Notes: generated from the letters alone by a model not told the origin. DNA of 64,000 bases from Eledone cirrhosa (GCA_964016885.1 OZ024743.1:342911754-342975753), one strand, 5' to 3'; positions 35,970 to 47,683 are shown, counted from the first letter of the stretch. Numbers and translations are program-made.

Positions 35970-38900
35970 ATTCCTTGAATCTCAGTCATTGATGTTGGTT
36001 AACTGGAAAGTCCGTTGGATTGAATATCAAGCCACTACCTGCAGCCTCAGATATTCAGGACGTATCGGAGGGTTCTTGCTGTTCCAAGCAAGCCTGCCTT
36101 TTGAAGCGTTCCAAAAAGCGTGAAGGGGCCGATTTTCTTTAACCATCCCTGGAAACTTTTGGAGATAGTCCCCAGTGCGCCTATGACAATCGGGATCACT
36201 TTGACTTCATGGCAGTTCCAGATCCTTTTCACCTCCCACTTTAGGTCCTGGTATCGGTTAATTTTCTCCCTCTCCTTCTCTTGCACTCTCGTGTCGAACG
36301 GGCAGGCCACATCCACAATCAGACACGATCTTTTTTCTTTGTCCACAACCACCAGGTCAGGTCTATTGTGTTCCAGTTTTTTGTCTGTCTGTATCCTAAA
36401 ATCCCACAGCACCTTCATCTGATTGTTCTCCATCACCGCCTCTGGCCTATGCTCATACCATTTCTCAGAATGTGGTAAATTGTTTACTTTGCACAGGTGC
36501 CAGTGGATCACCCTGCCCATCACATCGTGTCTCCAGCCCTTATAGTGGGTCTGGGCTAGGTGTTTACACTCGGACACAATGTGATCCACAGTCTCCTCTC
36601 TCTCTCCACAGATCCTGCACAGTGGGCTAGCTTCCTCCTTGTAGATATGGTGCTTCAACCACTTCGTTTTGAGGGCCTGCTCCTGCGCAGCCATTAGCAT
36701 TCCTTCTGTAGCCTTTTTGAGGTCTCCTCTTCTCAACCAGTTCCATGTCTGTGGATCTCTAAATTCAGTTTTCTCAAAGAAGGTACTATGAAGGGATTTT
36801 CCCTTAAGGCTGCTCTTCCTCCTTGATGTTATTTCCTCCTTGGACATCCCCTGGCCTACTGTCCCCTCCTTCAGTACAGTTCTGAGCATTGGCTCCTTAC
36901 TATAGGTCACGTATTTGTATAGGTTGTTTTTCTCCATCTGAACACAGTCCTCTATGCTGATAAGACCTCTGCCACCCTCAGATCTCCTTAGGTAGAGTCT
37001 ATCGACATCACTCCTCTTGTGGAACATGTTGTAGATAGTCAATAGCTTCCTAGTCTTCCTATCCATTTCTTTTTGTTCAGCAACATTCCATCTCAGAATT
37101 CCCGCACTGTACCTAATAATAGACACAGCTCGGGAATTTACTGCGCTTATGGCATTTCTGCTGTTCAGATGTGACTTCAATACGCTCCTTACTCTCCGAA
37201 TGTATTCAGTTCTTAACAATTCCTTCATTTTTTTGTTCTTTATGCCATCAGCCTCCAGAACGCCCAAATACTTGTATCCTTCCTCAGAGTCAATTTCCTT
37301 TATCATCTCACCTGTTGGTATCTGGATCCCGTTACTTCTGCTCAACCTACCCCTCTTCATCACAATGACTCCACATTTACCAATACCAAACTGCATACAT
37401 ATATCACTGCTGAAAATACGGACAGTGTCAACAAGCACATCCAACTCCTTCTCACTTTTCCCGAAGAGCTTAAGATCGTCCATGAAGAGGAGGTGATTGA
37501 TGGTAAGCTCTCCCCTTCCCAACTTGTATCCTGCTCTCACTTTTCGCAGCATAATGGTCAAGGGCATCAGGGCAAGGACAAACAACAGAGGGGACAGGCT
37601 ATCTCCCTGGAAGATACCTCTCTTGATCTTCACGCTTCACAAGGATACTCCAGTTGATGTCAACTCTGTCTCCCAGGACCCCATACTCCTGCCTAGCAAC
37701 TGTCTGATGTTATCTGCCACCTTGAAGATCTCCAGGCTTTTGGTGATCCAGGAATGGGGCACCATGTCAAATGCCTTTCTGTAGTCTATCCATCCCATGG
37801 CAAGATCAGTGTGTCTCCTCCTGCAATTCCCCATTACCATCTTATCAATAAGTAACTGGTCCTTTGTACCACGTGACTTCTTTCGGCATCCTTTCTGTTC
37901 GTCTGGTAACAAGTTGTTTGTGTGGAGGTGATGGTAGATTTCCTCAGACACAATGCTCGTCAACAGTTTCCACATTACGGACAGACATGTGATAGGTCTA
38001 TAGTTGGTAACATCATTACCCTTGATTCGGTCTTTCATTATCAGAACTGTGGTACCTTTTGTCAACCACTCTGGCACCTCACCCGACACCAAGCAGTCAT
38101 TGAACATGGCCGTCAGCTTCGGGTGGAGGGATGTTAAATGTTTAATCCAATACCCCTGCACACCATCTGGGCCTGGTGATTTCCAGTTGGTTAGTTTTTT
38201 GGCCTGCCCCTTAAGAGTTTCAACTGTGATACTCAACTCAGTTTGTTGGTGTGCCTGCTCACCGATCTCCCTCTGTACTGTCTCAATCCACCCTGCCTGG
38301 GCATTGTGTCTAACATCCTGCTCCCATATTCCTCTCCAGAATGTTTTAGTTTGCTCCGCCCCAGGGATCAAGTCGTTGCCTCTTTCTTTCCCCTCAAGCT
38401 GTCCAAACAGCATCGTCTGGTTGTTGTCGCACATGCGGTTCTGTTTATACTGACTGACTCTGTTCTCGTATCGCCTGATTTTTGCACTCTTTGCTACAAT
38501 GCGTTACTTCAGTTCCTCTATGATAATATTTAGCTTTTTACTCCTAGTTTTGTATTTTATTTCCAGTCTATTTTTAGTGCCTATGTTTTTTAGTATCCCA
38601 TTCAGTAGTGATTCAAGCTTTCGTATGTCATTTCTCATTTCCCCGATTTGCCCACTCAGTCGCTTCTTCCACCACGGCTCTGCTCTTTCTTGTCTGTTGT
38701 TTCCTCTCGCTTTTATACCAATTAGTTTCCTCACCGTATTTGCTGTTGCTTTGAGGATATTGTTGCACTGGTGAAGACTCCTCGCCTCAAGGTATGGGAT
38801 GACTTTGTTTACCTTAGCTGTTGTTTCTTTTAACTTTTTCCTGTCTACAAATCTTAGGTTCATAGGTCTCCCACTATCATTGTTCAATTCATCTACCACT

Positions 38901-40477
38901 AAATTTAGGATGTCAACCGAATCTTGTCCTAGCCCGTCAGCATTCATCTCCTCAGTGGCCGTATCTCTGTTCCAGGTATTATTTATCTCAGTATTCAGAT
39001 CATTGTCTGCTTCGGGTGGTTCCTCCGTTCTCAGGACCTCTTCACCTTCATTTCCCACTGGCTCGCTTGTCTGGCATACTACACCCGCCATCTCCAAGCC
39101 ATTCTCTCTGCTCAGTTCCTCCAGTTCCAGCTCGCTTATCCATCCATTAGTTCTTATTACCCGAGCCTGCCCGGCCAATTTTTGTTCATCTAATTTAAAT
39201 AAACCAATCTCGTTCCAGATGTTATGCATCCGTCTCCTGTAGCCCCTCTCCTTGGGGTTACTTTTCAGGTAACATTGCATAACAGTTCTATTCAATTCTT
39301 TCGTCCAGTTGGTTCTGGCCCCTTTCCTTCTTCTCCTTCCTCCAACATCAGCAGTATTTGGTTGACAGTCAGGTTCCTGCTGCTGAGCCAGGGGGCACCT
39401 GTTGGGTGAGAGTCTGTCACATGACGTTCTAGACTCCATTTCACCGTTATTCGAACGGTTTATGTTCGATATTTAAACACTCTTATCGAGGATTGGCGAA
39501 TGTATGGTTACATATCCATCTGTGGATCCGCCATTCCACTTGGCCCTTGTGTGGCATTATCACCACGCTGTATACGAACACACATAAACAAACAAACACA
39601 CGGGCAGAAAGGGCCCCAAAAATGAATAAGCATAAGTTTCATTGTAATGTAGTGTTCGAATGTCTGACTTAGTTTTTGTTTTTTAAGTTTTAGTTTTCCC
39701 CCCCTCTTCTCTGTCCGTCCGCCTGCTTCTCTCTTCATTCTTATTTTCTTTACGTTTTTGGGGTTTCTTTTTTTGTTTTTGTTTTTCTCTGTTTGTTTTT
39801 CTCGTTTTTGCTGTTGTTGCTGTGCTGCTTTGGTTTTGTTGTTTGTTTTTTCTTTTTTCTTTTGAGTCTATCTATATATTTTGATGCCTTCCTCTTTGTT
39901 AGTAGTAGGAATTCTATAATGTGGAAGTAGCAGCCAGCAGGGAGAAGTGGGAGACTGGCGGCGGTAGCGATACTGAGACAGTGGTGGTGGTGATGTCGAT
40001 ACCGAGGCAGTGGTGGCGGTGATGTGACCGTATTACTGTAGTGATGGTGCTGTAGCGGTGGCAGCAGTGAAGGAGTGAAGGGGTGGTGGCGGCGGTGATG
40101 GGATAATGGTGGTAATGATGGCCGTAGTGAGCGGTTGAAAAAGCCGTTATCTGGCTGTTGTGTTTAGTGTACACAGATGATGGGGTGGGTGGTGTATCTA
40201 GTTTCTGGTGTTGGTGAGTTTGGCTGTCCTATATAGTGTAGACAGAGGAGAGAAGGGGGGGGGGGGTTCTTCTTCCATTTATAGCCATTTTCTTTTTTGG
40301 ATATACAGTGTACAATACAAAGTTGAATATTTGAATATTTGAGCCTTATAACAATATATTTTGGGTCTGAATTTTTGGGGGGCTCAAGCCGGGTGCGTTA
40401 CGTAGCATTTGTACTAAGAGTTGTTATTTCACAAATGATTTAAATATGTTAAAAATTATTAAATATGTTAAAAATTA
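35970..40477 (-). mobile_element. RLE-type (R2/R4-like) LINE, near full length, copy 3
   Basis: The coding region runs in three frames on the minus strand. 38504-39439 encodes the N-terminal part, with a basic DNA-binding-like region RTNWTKELNRTVMQCYLK. 37637-38434 carries fingers and palm up to WIDYRKAFDMVPHSW (motif A). 36047-37633 carries GIFQGDSLSPLLF, LLFMDDLKLF (catalytic FMDD), the C-C-H-C knuckle CRICGEREETVDHIVSEC and the endonuclease motif RPDLVVV...CLIVDVACP. One stop near 37634 and shifts near 38440-38500 break it. About 1 kb upstream (39440-40477), T-rich with a GGT-rich part, may be its 5' untranslated region. (ATT)n lies at both ends (35911-35962, 40478-40500). Confidence 0.85.
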
Positions 40478-40500
40478 TTATTATTATTATTATTATTATT
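40478..40500. repeat. (ATT)n between two LINE copies
   Basis: A short ATT tract separating the presumed 5' end of copy 3 from the 3' end of copy 4. Confidence 0.9.
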
Positions 40501-43276
40501 CCTTGAATCTCAGTCATTGATGTTAGTTAACTGGAAAGTCCGTTGGAATGAATATCAAGCCACTACCTGCAGCCTCAGATATTCAGGACGTATCGGAGGG
40601 TTCTTGCTGTTCCCAGCAAGCATGCCTTCTGAAGCGTTCCAAAAAGCGTGAAGGGGCCGATTTTCTTTAACCATCCCTGGAAACTTTTGGAGATAGTCCC
40701 CAGTGCGCCTATGACAATCGGGATCACTTTGACTTCATGGCAGTTCCAAATCCTTTTTACCTCCCACTTTAAGTCCTGGTATCGGTTAATTTTCTCCCTC
40801 TCCTTCTCTTGCACTCTCGTGTCGGATGGGCAGGCCACATCCACAATCAGACACGATCTTTTTTCTTTGTCCACAACCACCAGGTCAGGTCTATTGTGCT
40901 CCAGTTTCTTGTCCGTCTGTATCCTAAAATCCCACAGCACCTTCACCTGATCGTTCTCCATCACCGCCTCTAGCTTATGCTCATACCATTTCTCAGAATG
41001 TGGTAAATTGTTTACTTTGCACAAGTGCCAGTGGATCACCCTGCCCATCACATCATGTCTCCAGCTCTTATAGTGGGTTTGGGCTAGGTGTTTACACTCG
41101 GATACAATGTGAGCCACAGTCTCCTCTCTCTCTCCACAGATCCTGCACAGTGGGCTAGCCTCCTCCTTGTAAATATGGTGTTTCAACCACTTCGTTTTGA
41201 GGGCCTGCTCCTGCGCAGCCATTAACATTCCTTCTGTAGCCTTTTTAAGGTCTCCTCTTTTCAACCAGTTCCATGTCTGTGGATCTCTAAATTCAGTTTT
41301 CTCAAAGAAGGTACTATGAAGGGATTTTTCCTGAAGGCTGCTCTTTCTCCTTGATGTTATTTCCTCCTTGGACATCCCCTGGCCTATTGTCCCCTCCTTC
41401 AGTACAGTACTGAGCATTGGCTCCTTACTATCAGTCACGTATTTGTGTAGGTTGTTTTTCTCCATCTGAACACAGTCTTCTATGCTGATAAGACCTCTTC
41501 CACCCTCAGATCTCCTTAAGTAGAGTCTATCGACATCACTCCTCTTGTGGAACAAGTTGTAGATAGTCAATAGCTTCCTAGTCTTCCTATCCATTTCTTT
41601 TTGTTCAGCAACATTCCATCTCAGAATTCCCGCACTGTACCTAATAATAGACACAACTCGGGAATTTACTGCGCTTATGGCATTTCTGCTGTTCAGATGT
41701 GACTTTAATACGCTCCATACTCTCCGAATGTATTCAGTTCTTAACAATTCCTTCATTTTTTTGTTCTTTATGCCATCAACCTCCAGAACGCCCAAATACT
41801 TGTATCCTTCCTCAGAGTCAATTTCCTTTATCATCTCACCTGTTGGTACCTGGATTCCGTTACTTCTGCTCAACCTACACCTCCTCATCACAATGACTTC
41901 ACACTTACTAATACCAAACTGCATACATATATCACTGCTGAAAATACGGACAGTGTCAACAAGCACATCCAACTCCTTCTCACTCTTCCCGAAGAGCTTA
42001 AGATCGTCCATGAAGAGGAGGTGATTGATGGTAAGCCCTCCCTTTCCCAAACCGTATCCTGCTCTCACTTTTCGCAGTACACTGGTCAGGGGCATCAGGG
42101 CAAGGACAAACAACAGAGGGGACAGGCTATCTCCCTGGAAGATACCTCTCTTGATCTTCACGCTTCCCAAGGATTCTCCAGTTGATGTCAACTCTGTTTC
42201 CCAGGACCTCATACTCTTGCCCAACAACTGTCTGATGTTATCTGCCACCTTGAAGATCTCCAGGCTTTTGGTGATCCAAGAATGAGGCACCATGTCAAAT
42301 GCCTTTCTGTAGTCTATCCATCCCATGGCAAGATCAGTGTGTCTCCTCCTGCAATTCCCCATTACCATCTTATCAATAAGTAACTGGTCCTTTGTACCAC
42401 GTGACTTCTTTCGGCATCCTTTCTGTTCGTCCGGTAACAAGTTGTTTGTGTGGAGGTGATGGTAGATTTCCTCAGACACAATGCTCGTCAACAGTTTCCA
42501 CATTACGGACAGACATGTGATAGGTCTATAGTTGGTAACATCATTACCCTTGATTCGGTCTTTCATTATCAGAACTGTGGTACCTTTTGTCAACCACTCT
42601 GGTACCTCACCTGACATCAAGCAGTCATTGAACATGGTTGTCAGTTTCGGGTGGAGGGATGTTATATTTTTAATCCAATACCCCTGCACAACATCTGGGC
42701 CTGGTGATTTCCAGTTGGTTAGTTTTTTGGCCTGCCCCTTAAGAGTTTCAACTGTGATACTCAAATCAGTTTGTTGGTGGGCCTGTTCACTCATCTCCTT
42801 CTGTACTGTCTCAATCCACACTGCCTGGTCATTATGTTTAACATCCTTCTTCCATATTCCTCTCCAGAATGTTTTAGTTTGTTCCGCCCCAGGGATCAAG
42901 TCGTTGCCTCTTTCTTTCCCTTCAAGCTGTCCAAACAGCATCTTCTGGTTGTTGTCGAACATGCGGTTCTGTTTATACTGACTGACTCTGTTCTCGTATC
43001 GCCTGATTTTTGCACTCTTTGCTACAATGCGTTGCTTCAGTTCCTCTATGATAATATTTAGCTTTTTCCTCCTAGTTTTGTACTTTATTTCCAGTCTATT
43101 TTTAGTGCCTATGTTTTTTAGTGTCCCATTCAGTAGTGACTCAAGCTTTCCAATGTCATTTCTCATTTCCCTGATTTGACCACTCAGTTGTTTCTTCCAC
43201 CAAGGCTCTGCTCTTTCTTGTCTGTTGTTTCCTCTCGCTTTTATACCAAGTAGTTTCCTCACCGTATTTGCTGTTG
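40501..43276 (-). mobile_element. RLE-type (R2/R4-like) LINE, copy 4
   Basis: A 2.8-kb minus-strand copy closely similar to copy 3, lacking the N-terminal region. It is bounded by (ATT)n on both sides (40478-40500 and 43277-43335). Its upstream edge is only about 75 bp from the splice acceptor of the chitin-binding gene. Confidence 0.9.
40575..43262 (-). CDS. LINE polyprotein: reverse transcriptase and restriction-like endonuclease
   Basis: An uninterrupted frame of 895 codons with all catalytic motifs. WIDYRKAFDMV (motif A) is near residues 315-325, GIFQGDSLSPLLF (motif B) near 373-385 and FMDD (motif C) at about 417-420. The knuckle CRICGEREETVAHIVSEC is near 705, and RPDLVVVDKEKRSCLIVDVA (R..PD..D, a PD-(D/E)XK-type endonuclease) is near 793. 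This architecture, with the endonuclease C-terminal to the RT, is that of the R2/R4/NeSL group. The N-terminal DNA-binding part seen in copy 3 is missing because of 5' truncation. The protein may therefore not act as an independent element, but the enzyme core is intact and the copy is likely young. It is antisense to the host gene. Confidence 0.85.
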   Translation of the reverse strand: MRKLLGIKARGNNRQERAEPWWKKQLSGQIREMRNDIGKLESLLNGTLKNIGTKNRLEIKYKTRRKKLNIIIEELKQRIVAKSAKIRRYENRVSQYKQNRMFDNNQKMLFGQLEGKERGNDLIPGAEQTKTFWRGIWKKDVKHNDQAVWIETVQKEMSEQAHQQTDLSITVETLKGQAKKLTNWKSPGPDVVQGYWIKNITSLHPKLTTMFNDCLMSGEVPEWLTKGTTVLIMKDRIKGNDVTNYRPITCLSVMWKLLTSIVSEEIYHHLHTNNLLPDEQKGCRKKSRGTKDQLLIDKMVMGNCRRRHTDLAMGWIDYRKAFDMVPHSWITKSLEIFKVADNIRQLLGKSMRSWETELTSTGESLGSVKIKRGIFQGDSLSPLLFVLALMPLTSVLRKVRAGYGLGKGGLTINHLLFMDDLKLFGKSEKELDVLVDTVRIFSSDICMQFGISKCEVIVMRRCRLSRSNGIQVPTGEMIKEIDSEEGYKYLGVLEVDGIKNKKMKELLRTEYIRRVWSVLKSHLNSRNAISAVNSRVVSIIRYSAGILRWNVAEQKEMDRKTRKLLTIYNLFHKRSDVDRLYLRRSEGGRGLISIEDCVQMEKNNLHKYVTDSKEPMLSTVLKEGTIGQGMSKEEITSRRKSSLQEKSLHSTFFEKTEFRDPQTWNWLKRGDLKKATEGMLMAAQEQALKTKWLKHHIYKEEASPLCRICGEREETVAHIVSECKHLAQTHYKSWRHDVMGRVIHWHLCKVNNLPHSEKWYEHKLEAVMENDQVKVLWDFRIQTDKKLEHNRPDLVVVDKEKRSCLIVDVACPSDTRVQEKEREKINRYQDLKWEVKRIWNCHEVKVIPIVIGALGTISKSFQGWLKKIGPFTLFGTLQKACLLGTARTLRYVLNI

Positions 43277-43335
<59 letters not shown>
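43277..43335. repeat. (ATT)n microsatellite next to a splice acceptor
   Basis: About 20 ATT units between LINE copy 4 and the acceptor tatcaatttcttttgcag (43333-43350). Confidence 0.95.
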
Positions 43336-43350
43336 CAATTTCTTTTGCAG

Positions 43351-43535
43351 AAGATCCACTCTGTAAAAATGAAACTGGACTAAATAACGATCCACAAGAT
43401 TGTGGTCGTTTTATACCTTGTTTTGAGGGTTCTTCATATCCTGCCATGCCGTGTCAAAACGAACTTCATTTCAGCTATGAGAACCAAAGATGCATGGAGC
43501 CTGAAGAAACTGACTGTCAGTTGTACAATTCTTAA
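43351..43535 (+). CDS. Secreted chitin-binding (CBM14) protein, exon 2
   Basis: Exon 2 begins after tcttttgcag and, with the base left over from exon 1, gives residue 95 (Lys) and then 60 more residues and TAA at 43533-43535. It encodes the second peritrophin-A domain with cysteines at 99, 112, 118, 129, 142 and 150 (spacing 12-5-10-12-7), including DCGRFIPC. The full protein has 155 residues. An AATAAA lies at 43612-43617, about 77 bases after the stop. The one-domain-per-exon layout and the paralogous exon at 49317-49489 support the model. Confidence 0.85.
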
Positions 43536-43611
43536 TGAAATAGTAAACGAATTCGAAAAAACTAGTTAGTTTGCGTTAGCAAATAGTACGTACAAAAGGT
43601 TTACAAATTGG

Positions 43612-43617
43612 AATAAA
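43612..43617 (+). terminator. Polyadenylation signal of the chitin-binding gene
   Basis: A canonical AATAAA, 77 bases after the stop codon, followed by a T-rich stretch. Confidence 0.65.
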
Positions 43618-43644
43618 GTATTTTTATTTTATACAGTGGATTAA

Positions 43645-43860
43645 GGGCGGTGAATTGGCTGTATCGGTAGAGCGTCGGTCAACATGCTTAGCGGCATAGA
43701 GTTACGGCCCTTTACACTCTGAGTTAGATTTCCGTCGAGGTTAGCTTTGACTGTCATCCTTACGAGGTTGCTAAAATAAAGTAACAGTCACGCACTGGGG
43801 TCGATTTAATCAACTTTCCCTTTCCCCCCAAAATTACTGGTCTTGTGCCTAAAGTAGAAA
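43645..43860 (+). mobile_element. Cephalopod SINE, long-tail subfamily
   Basis: The head is gggcggtgaattggctg. The body has ctttgactgtcatccttacg and aaataaagtaacagtcacgc. A 'ggggtcgatttaatcaact' segment, absent from the 28461 type, precedes the tail cttgtgcctaaagtagaaa. Confidence 0.8.
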
Positions 43861-43867
43861 AGATTTT

Positions 43868-44055
43868 ATACGGTCGATTGGCAGAATCGTTACAGTGCCA
43901 AACAAACTGCTTTACAATATTTGATCTGCTCTTTACGTTTTGAGTTCAAATCCTTCCGAATCGATAAAAGAAGTACCGGTCAAACAAGTGATTGATTTAA
44001 TCAACTTTGCCCTTCCCACAAAGTTGCTGGCCTTGGGTCTAAATTAGAAATTATT
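43868..44055 (+). mobile_element. Cephalopod SINE, second copy in tandem
   Basis: It is in the same orientation only a few bases after the previous SINE. Head ggtcgattggcagaatcg, B-box region gagttcaaatcc, and tail ggtctaaattagaaatta. It has a deletion in the body. Confidence 0.75.
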
Positions 44056-44989
<934 letters not shown>

Positions 44990-45050
44990 GATAATGAATT
45001 CTTTTACAATGGAATCAGCTCGAATGAAGAAAAATATCCCCTGAGCAGTG

Positions 45051-46238
45051 TATAAATTAATATGTATGTGATGAAACACAGATACCAACACATCTGTATA
45101 TATATATTGCAAAAGAAAAATTTAGCCAGATTGAAGTATACTAATTATTATACTACAGTTTGTCCATATCGATTTAAAATAATAAATCAACGGAGACGAA
45201 CTGTATTGGCAAAAGGCCGTGATGTTTAGACACATTTAAATTTCAAAATCAAACCTGTTCCGTAGATAAGTTTAGACTTTAAGATCCAAATATGTTTCGA
45301 GTTAAATAAGTGTAGGAATATCATGTCCCGCTCCCCTCAGTAAACATCCAGAGACAAATTGATATGCTTCACTTCTAAATAATTTAAAAGACTGCGTGGC
45401 GCACATGGCTTTACAGTATCTAACTAATCTCATAACCGTACTGCTAGAAATAACAGTCGTATATATGAGGCGGCTTTGCAGCTCAAACTAGGAGCAGTTA
45501 AAATTAATAAGATAATGAATTCTTTTACAATGGAATCAGCTCGAATGAAGAAAAATATCCCCTGAGCAGTGTATAAATTAATATGTATGTGATGAAACAC
45601 AGATACCAACACATCTGTATATATATTGCAAAAGAAAAATTTAGCCAGATTGAAGTATACTAAAATAATAAATCAACGGAGAATTCATTATCTTATTAAT
45701 TTTATCTTTAATGAGAATTCATTATCTTATTAATTTAATGAGAATTCATTATCTTATTAATTTTATCTTTAATGAGAATTCATTATCTTATTAATTTTAA
45801 CTGCTCCTAGTTTGAGCTGCAAAGCCGCCTCATATATACGACTGTTATTTCTAGCAGTACGGTTATGAGACTAGTTAGATACTGTAAAGCCATGTGCGCC
45901 ACGCAGTCTTTTAAATTATTTAGAAGTGAAGCATATCAATTTGTCTCTGGATGTTTACTGAGGAGAGCGGGACATGATATTCCTACACTTATTTAACTCG
46001 AAACATATTTGGATCTTAAAGTCTAAACTTATCTACGGAACAGGTTTGATTTTGAAATTTAAATGTGTCTAAACATCACGGCCTTTTGCCAATACAGTTC
46101 GTCTCCGTTGATTTATTATTTTAAATCGATATGGACAAACTGTAGTATAATAATTAGTATACTTCAATCTGGCTAAATTTTTCTTTTGCAATATATATAC
46201 AGATGTGTTGGTATCTGTGTTTCATCACATACATATTA

Positions 46239-46246
<8 letters not shown>
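45051..46246. repeat. Giant inverted repeat, ~472-bp arms
   Basis: The left arm 45051-45522 and the right arm 45776-46246 are reverse complements with very few differences over their full length. Examples are the segments around 'ggagcagttaaaattaataa', 'gtggcgcacatggctttaca' and 'ggaatatcatgtcc'. The 253-bp spacer holds a direct repeat of about 45001-45133 and four copies of a unit beginning GAATTCATTATCTTATTAAT (45681, 45715, 45742, 45776). No transposase frame is present. Confidence 0.9.
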
Positions 46247-46278
<32 letters not shown>

Positions 46279-46284
<6 letters not shown>

Positions 46285-46490
46285 ATACTTTGGGAGGGTC
46301 ATGTTGCCAATAAGAAACACACGCACTAGTTGCTTTCACTTCAATTTATTATATATTTATAAATTTATAAATTTACAAATTTACAAACTTATAAATTTCT
46401 GGTTGGTTGGTTGGTTCCACACCCAGATAGTTGTTTATATATAGTCATAGTCCTTTCGTCACACACGACCCTCCCAAAGTATAACAATAT
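46279..46490 (-). mobile_element. Penelope-like terminal repeat
   Basis: The reverse complement of the end at 28012-28215: 'ttgttatactttgggagggt' begins it, followed by 'tggttggttggttcc' and 'tcctttcgtcacacac'. The stem II segment of the hammerhead is shortened to gtgtgtgac and the CTGA box is lost. The flanking gggagggtc motif occurs at both ends, as if two termini were fused. Confidence 0.75.
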
Positions 46491-46724
46491 CGGTTTCAAC
46501 ACACGATTTCAGATAAAGAATCTTGCTAAACAAATTCAGAAACGAAATATATATATATATATATATGAAATAAAAACTAAAACATGTTTGTTCAGAGTTT
46601 AAGTTGACTTTATTATTTTCCAGTATTTTGGGTCTTATACATCAGATGTAATTCAAACCATAATTCCGATATCTCATCGTGGAACCACTGAGAAGACTTG
46701 CCTGAAAAACAAGGGAATGTTTAA

Positions 46725-46732
<8 letters not shown>

Positions 46733-46810
<78 letters not shown>
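46733..46810. repeat. (TA)n microsatellite
   Basis: A nearly pure TA tract. Confidence 0.95.
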
Positions 46811-46811
<1 letters not shown>

Positions 46812-46870
46812 AAAAAGAAGCTGAAAATGCATTTTTTCTTACCCGTGTGGGATATAAAAAACCTTACTTT

Positions 46871-46905
<35 letters not shown>

Positions 46906-47044
46906 GAAAACAGGGGGAAAGAGACGATTATGAGGAAGAAAAATATATATTTTTCCTTTTTTTGTCTCTCTCTCTTTTCTGGGTTAGAAAATGATTAAAA
47001 CGAAATGTTTTACTTTGTGTGAAGTGTTAAGGTATTAGTTGATT

Positions 47045-47340
47045 TATTTATTATTTAACAATGGCATTTATATATATATAGTGTTTAATATAGCAATGGC
47101 TTCTACAGGACTAGAACTGCTTCATTCGAAGGGAATCATCAGGAAAGCCAACTGTCATTGTAATATGGTAGCATTTATACGTTTTCTGGTTGTAAATCCT
47201 TCGTTGGCGAGGGTAGCTTCTGGAAGACTGTGTGTGGCAGCAAGCTTCAGCTCCCTGTCTCACCTCTGTACTCTAGTATGTATTGAGTACCTTACTTTCT
47301 GTGGTTACCCTCGATTGAACCCGGGATACATACTCACAGA
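47045..47340. other. Unassigned single-copy or transposon DNA
   Basis: A 113-codon plus-strand frame spans most of it but shows no known motif. It sits left of the palindrome at 47378 and the right flank (47500-47570) repeats its 'tattgagtac' motif, so it may belong to one element. Confidence 0.35.
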
Positions 47341-47377
47341 TATATACATATATATATACAGATATATATTATATATA

Positions 47378-47496
47378 TAGGAACAAGTAAGACCCCGACG
47401 GCTGATCTCAAGCCGTTTCGACGGCTAATTCTGTATTATACAGAATTAGCCGTCGAAACGGCTTGAGCTCAGCCGTCGGGGTCTTACTTGTTCCTA
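47378..47496. repeat. Palindrome with 58-bp arms and 3-bp spacer
   Basis: 47378-47435 and 47439-47496 are reverse complements with one difference (gctgatctc versus gctgagctc). It contains 'gtaagaccccgacggctga' and 'aagccgtttcgacggctaat'. RNA from it would form a very stable hairpin. Confidence 0.9.
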
Positions 47497-47574
47497 TTAC
47501 CCACTCTACTACCCTAAGTATTGAGTACTTTGGTGCGTTATGGTCCACCTGGTTCCTTACCACATTTCCTTCGT

Positions 47575-47683
<109 letters not shown>

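Larger units (their letters stand above)
32352..43350 (+). other. Intron of the chitin-binding protein gene (~11 kb)
   Basis: The intron is bounded by GTAAGT at 32352 and tcttttgcag ending at 43350. Joining the exons restores the frame in phase 1 and gives two complete CBM14 domains. The intron is mostly mobile DNA: SINEs at 33474-34232 and four LINE copies in the antisense direction at 34908-43276. The stretch 32354-32950 shows nothing recognisable. Confidence 0.8.

Noticed and set aside
37149..39242. Several plus-strand frames of 90-150 codons (also 41677-42981)
   Set aside because: They are antisense to the LINE proteins and repeat in both copies at the same places.
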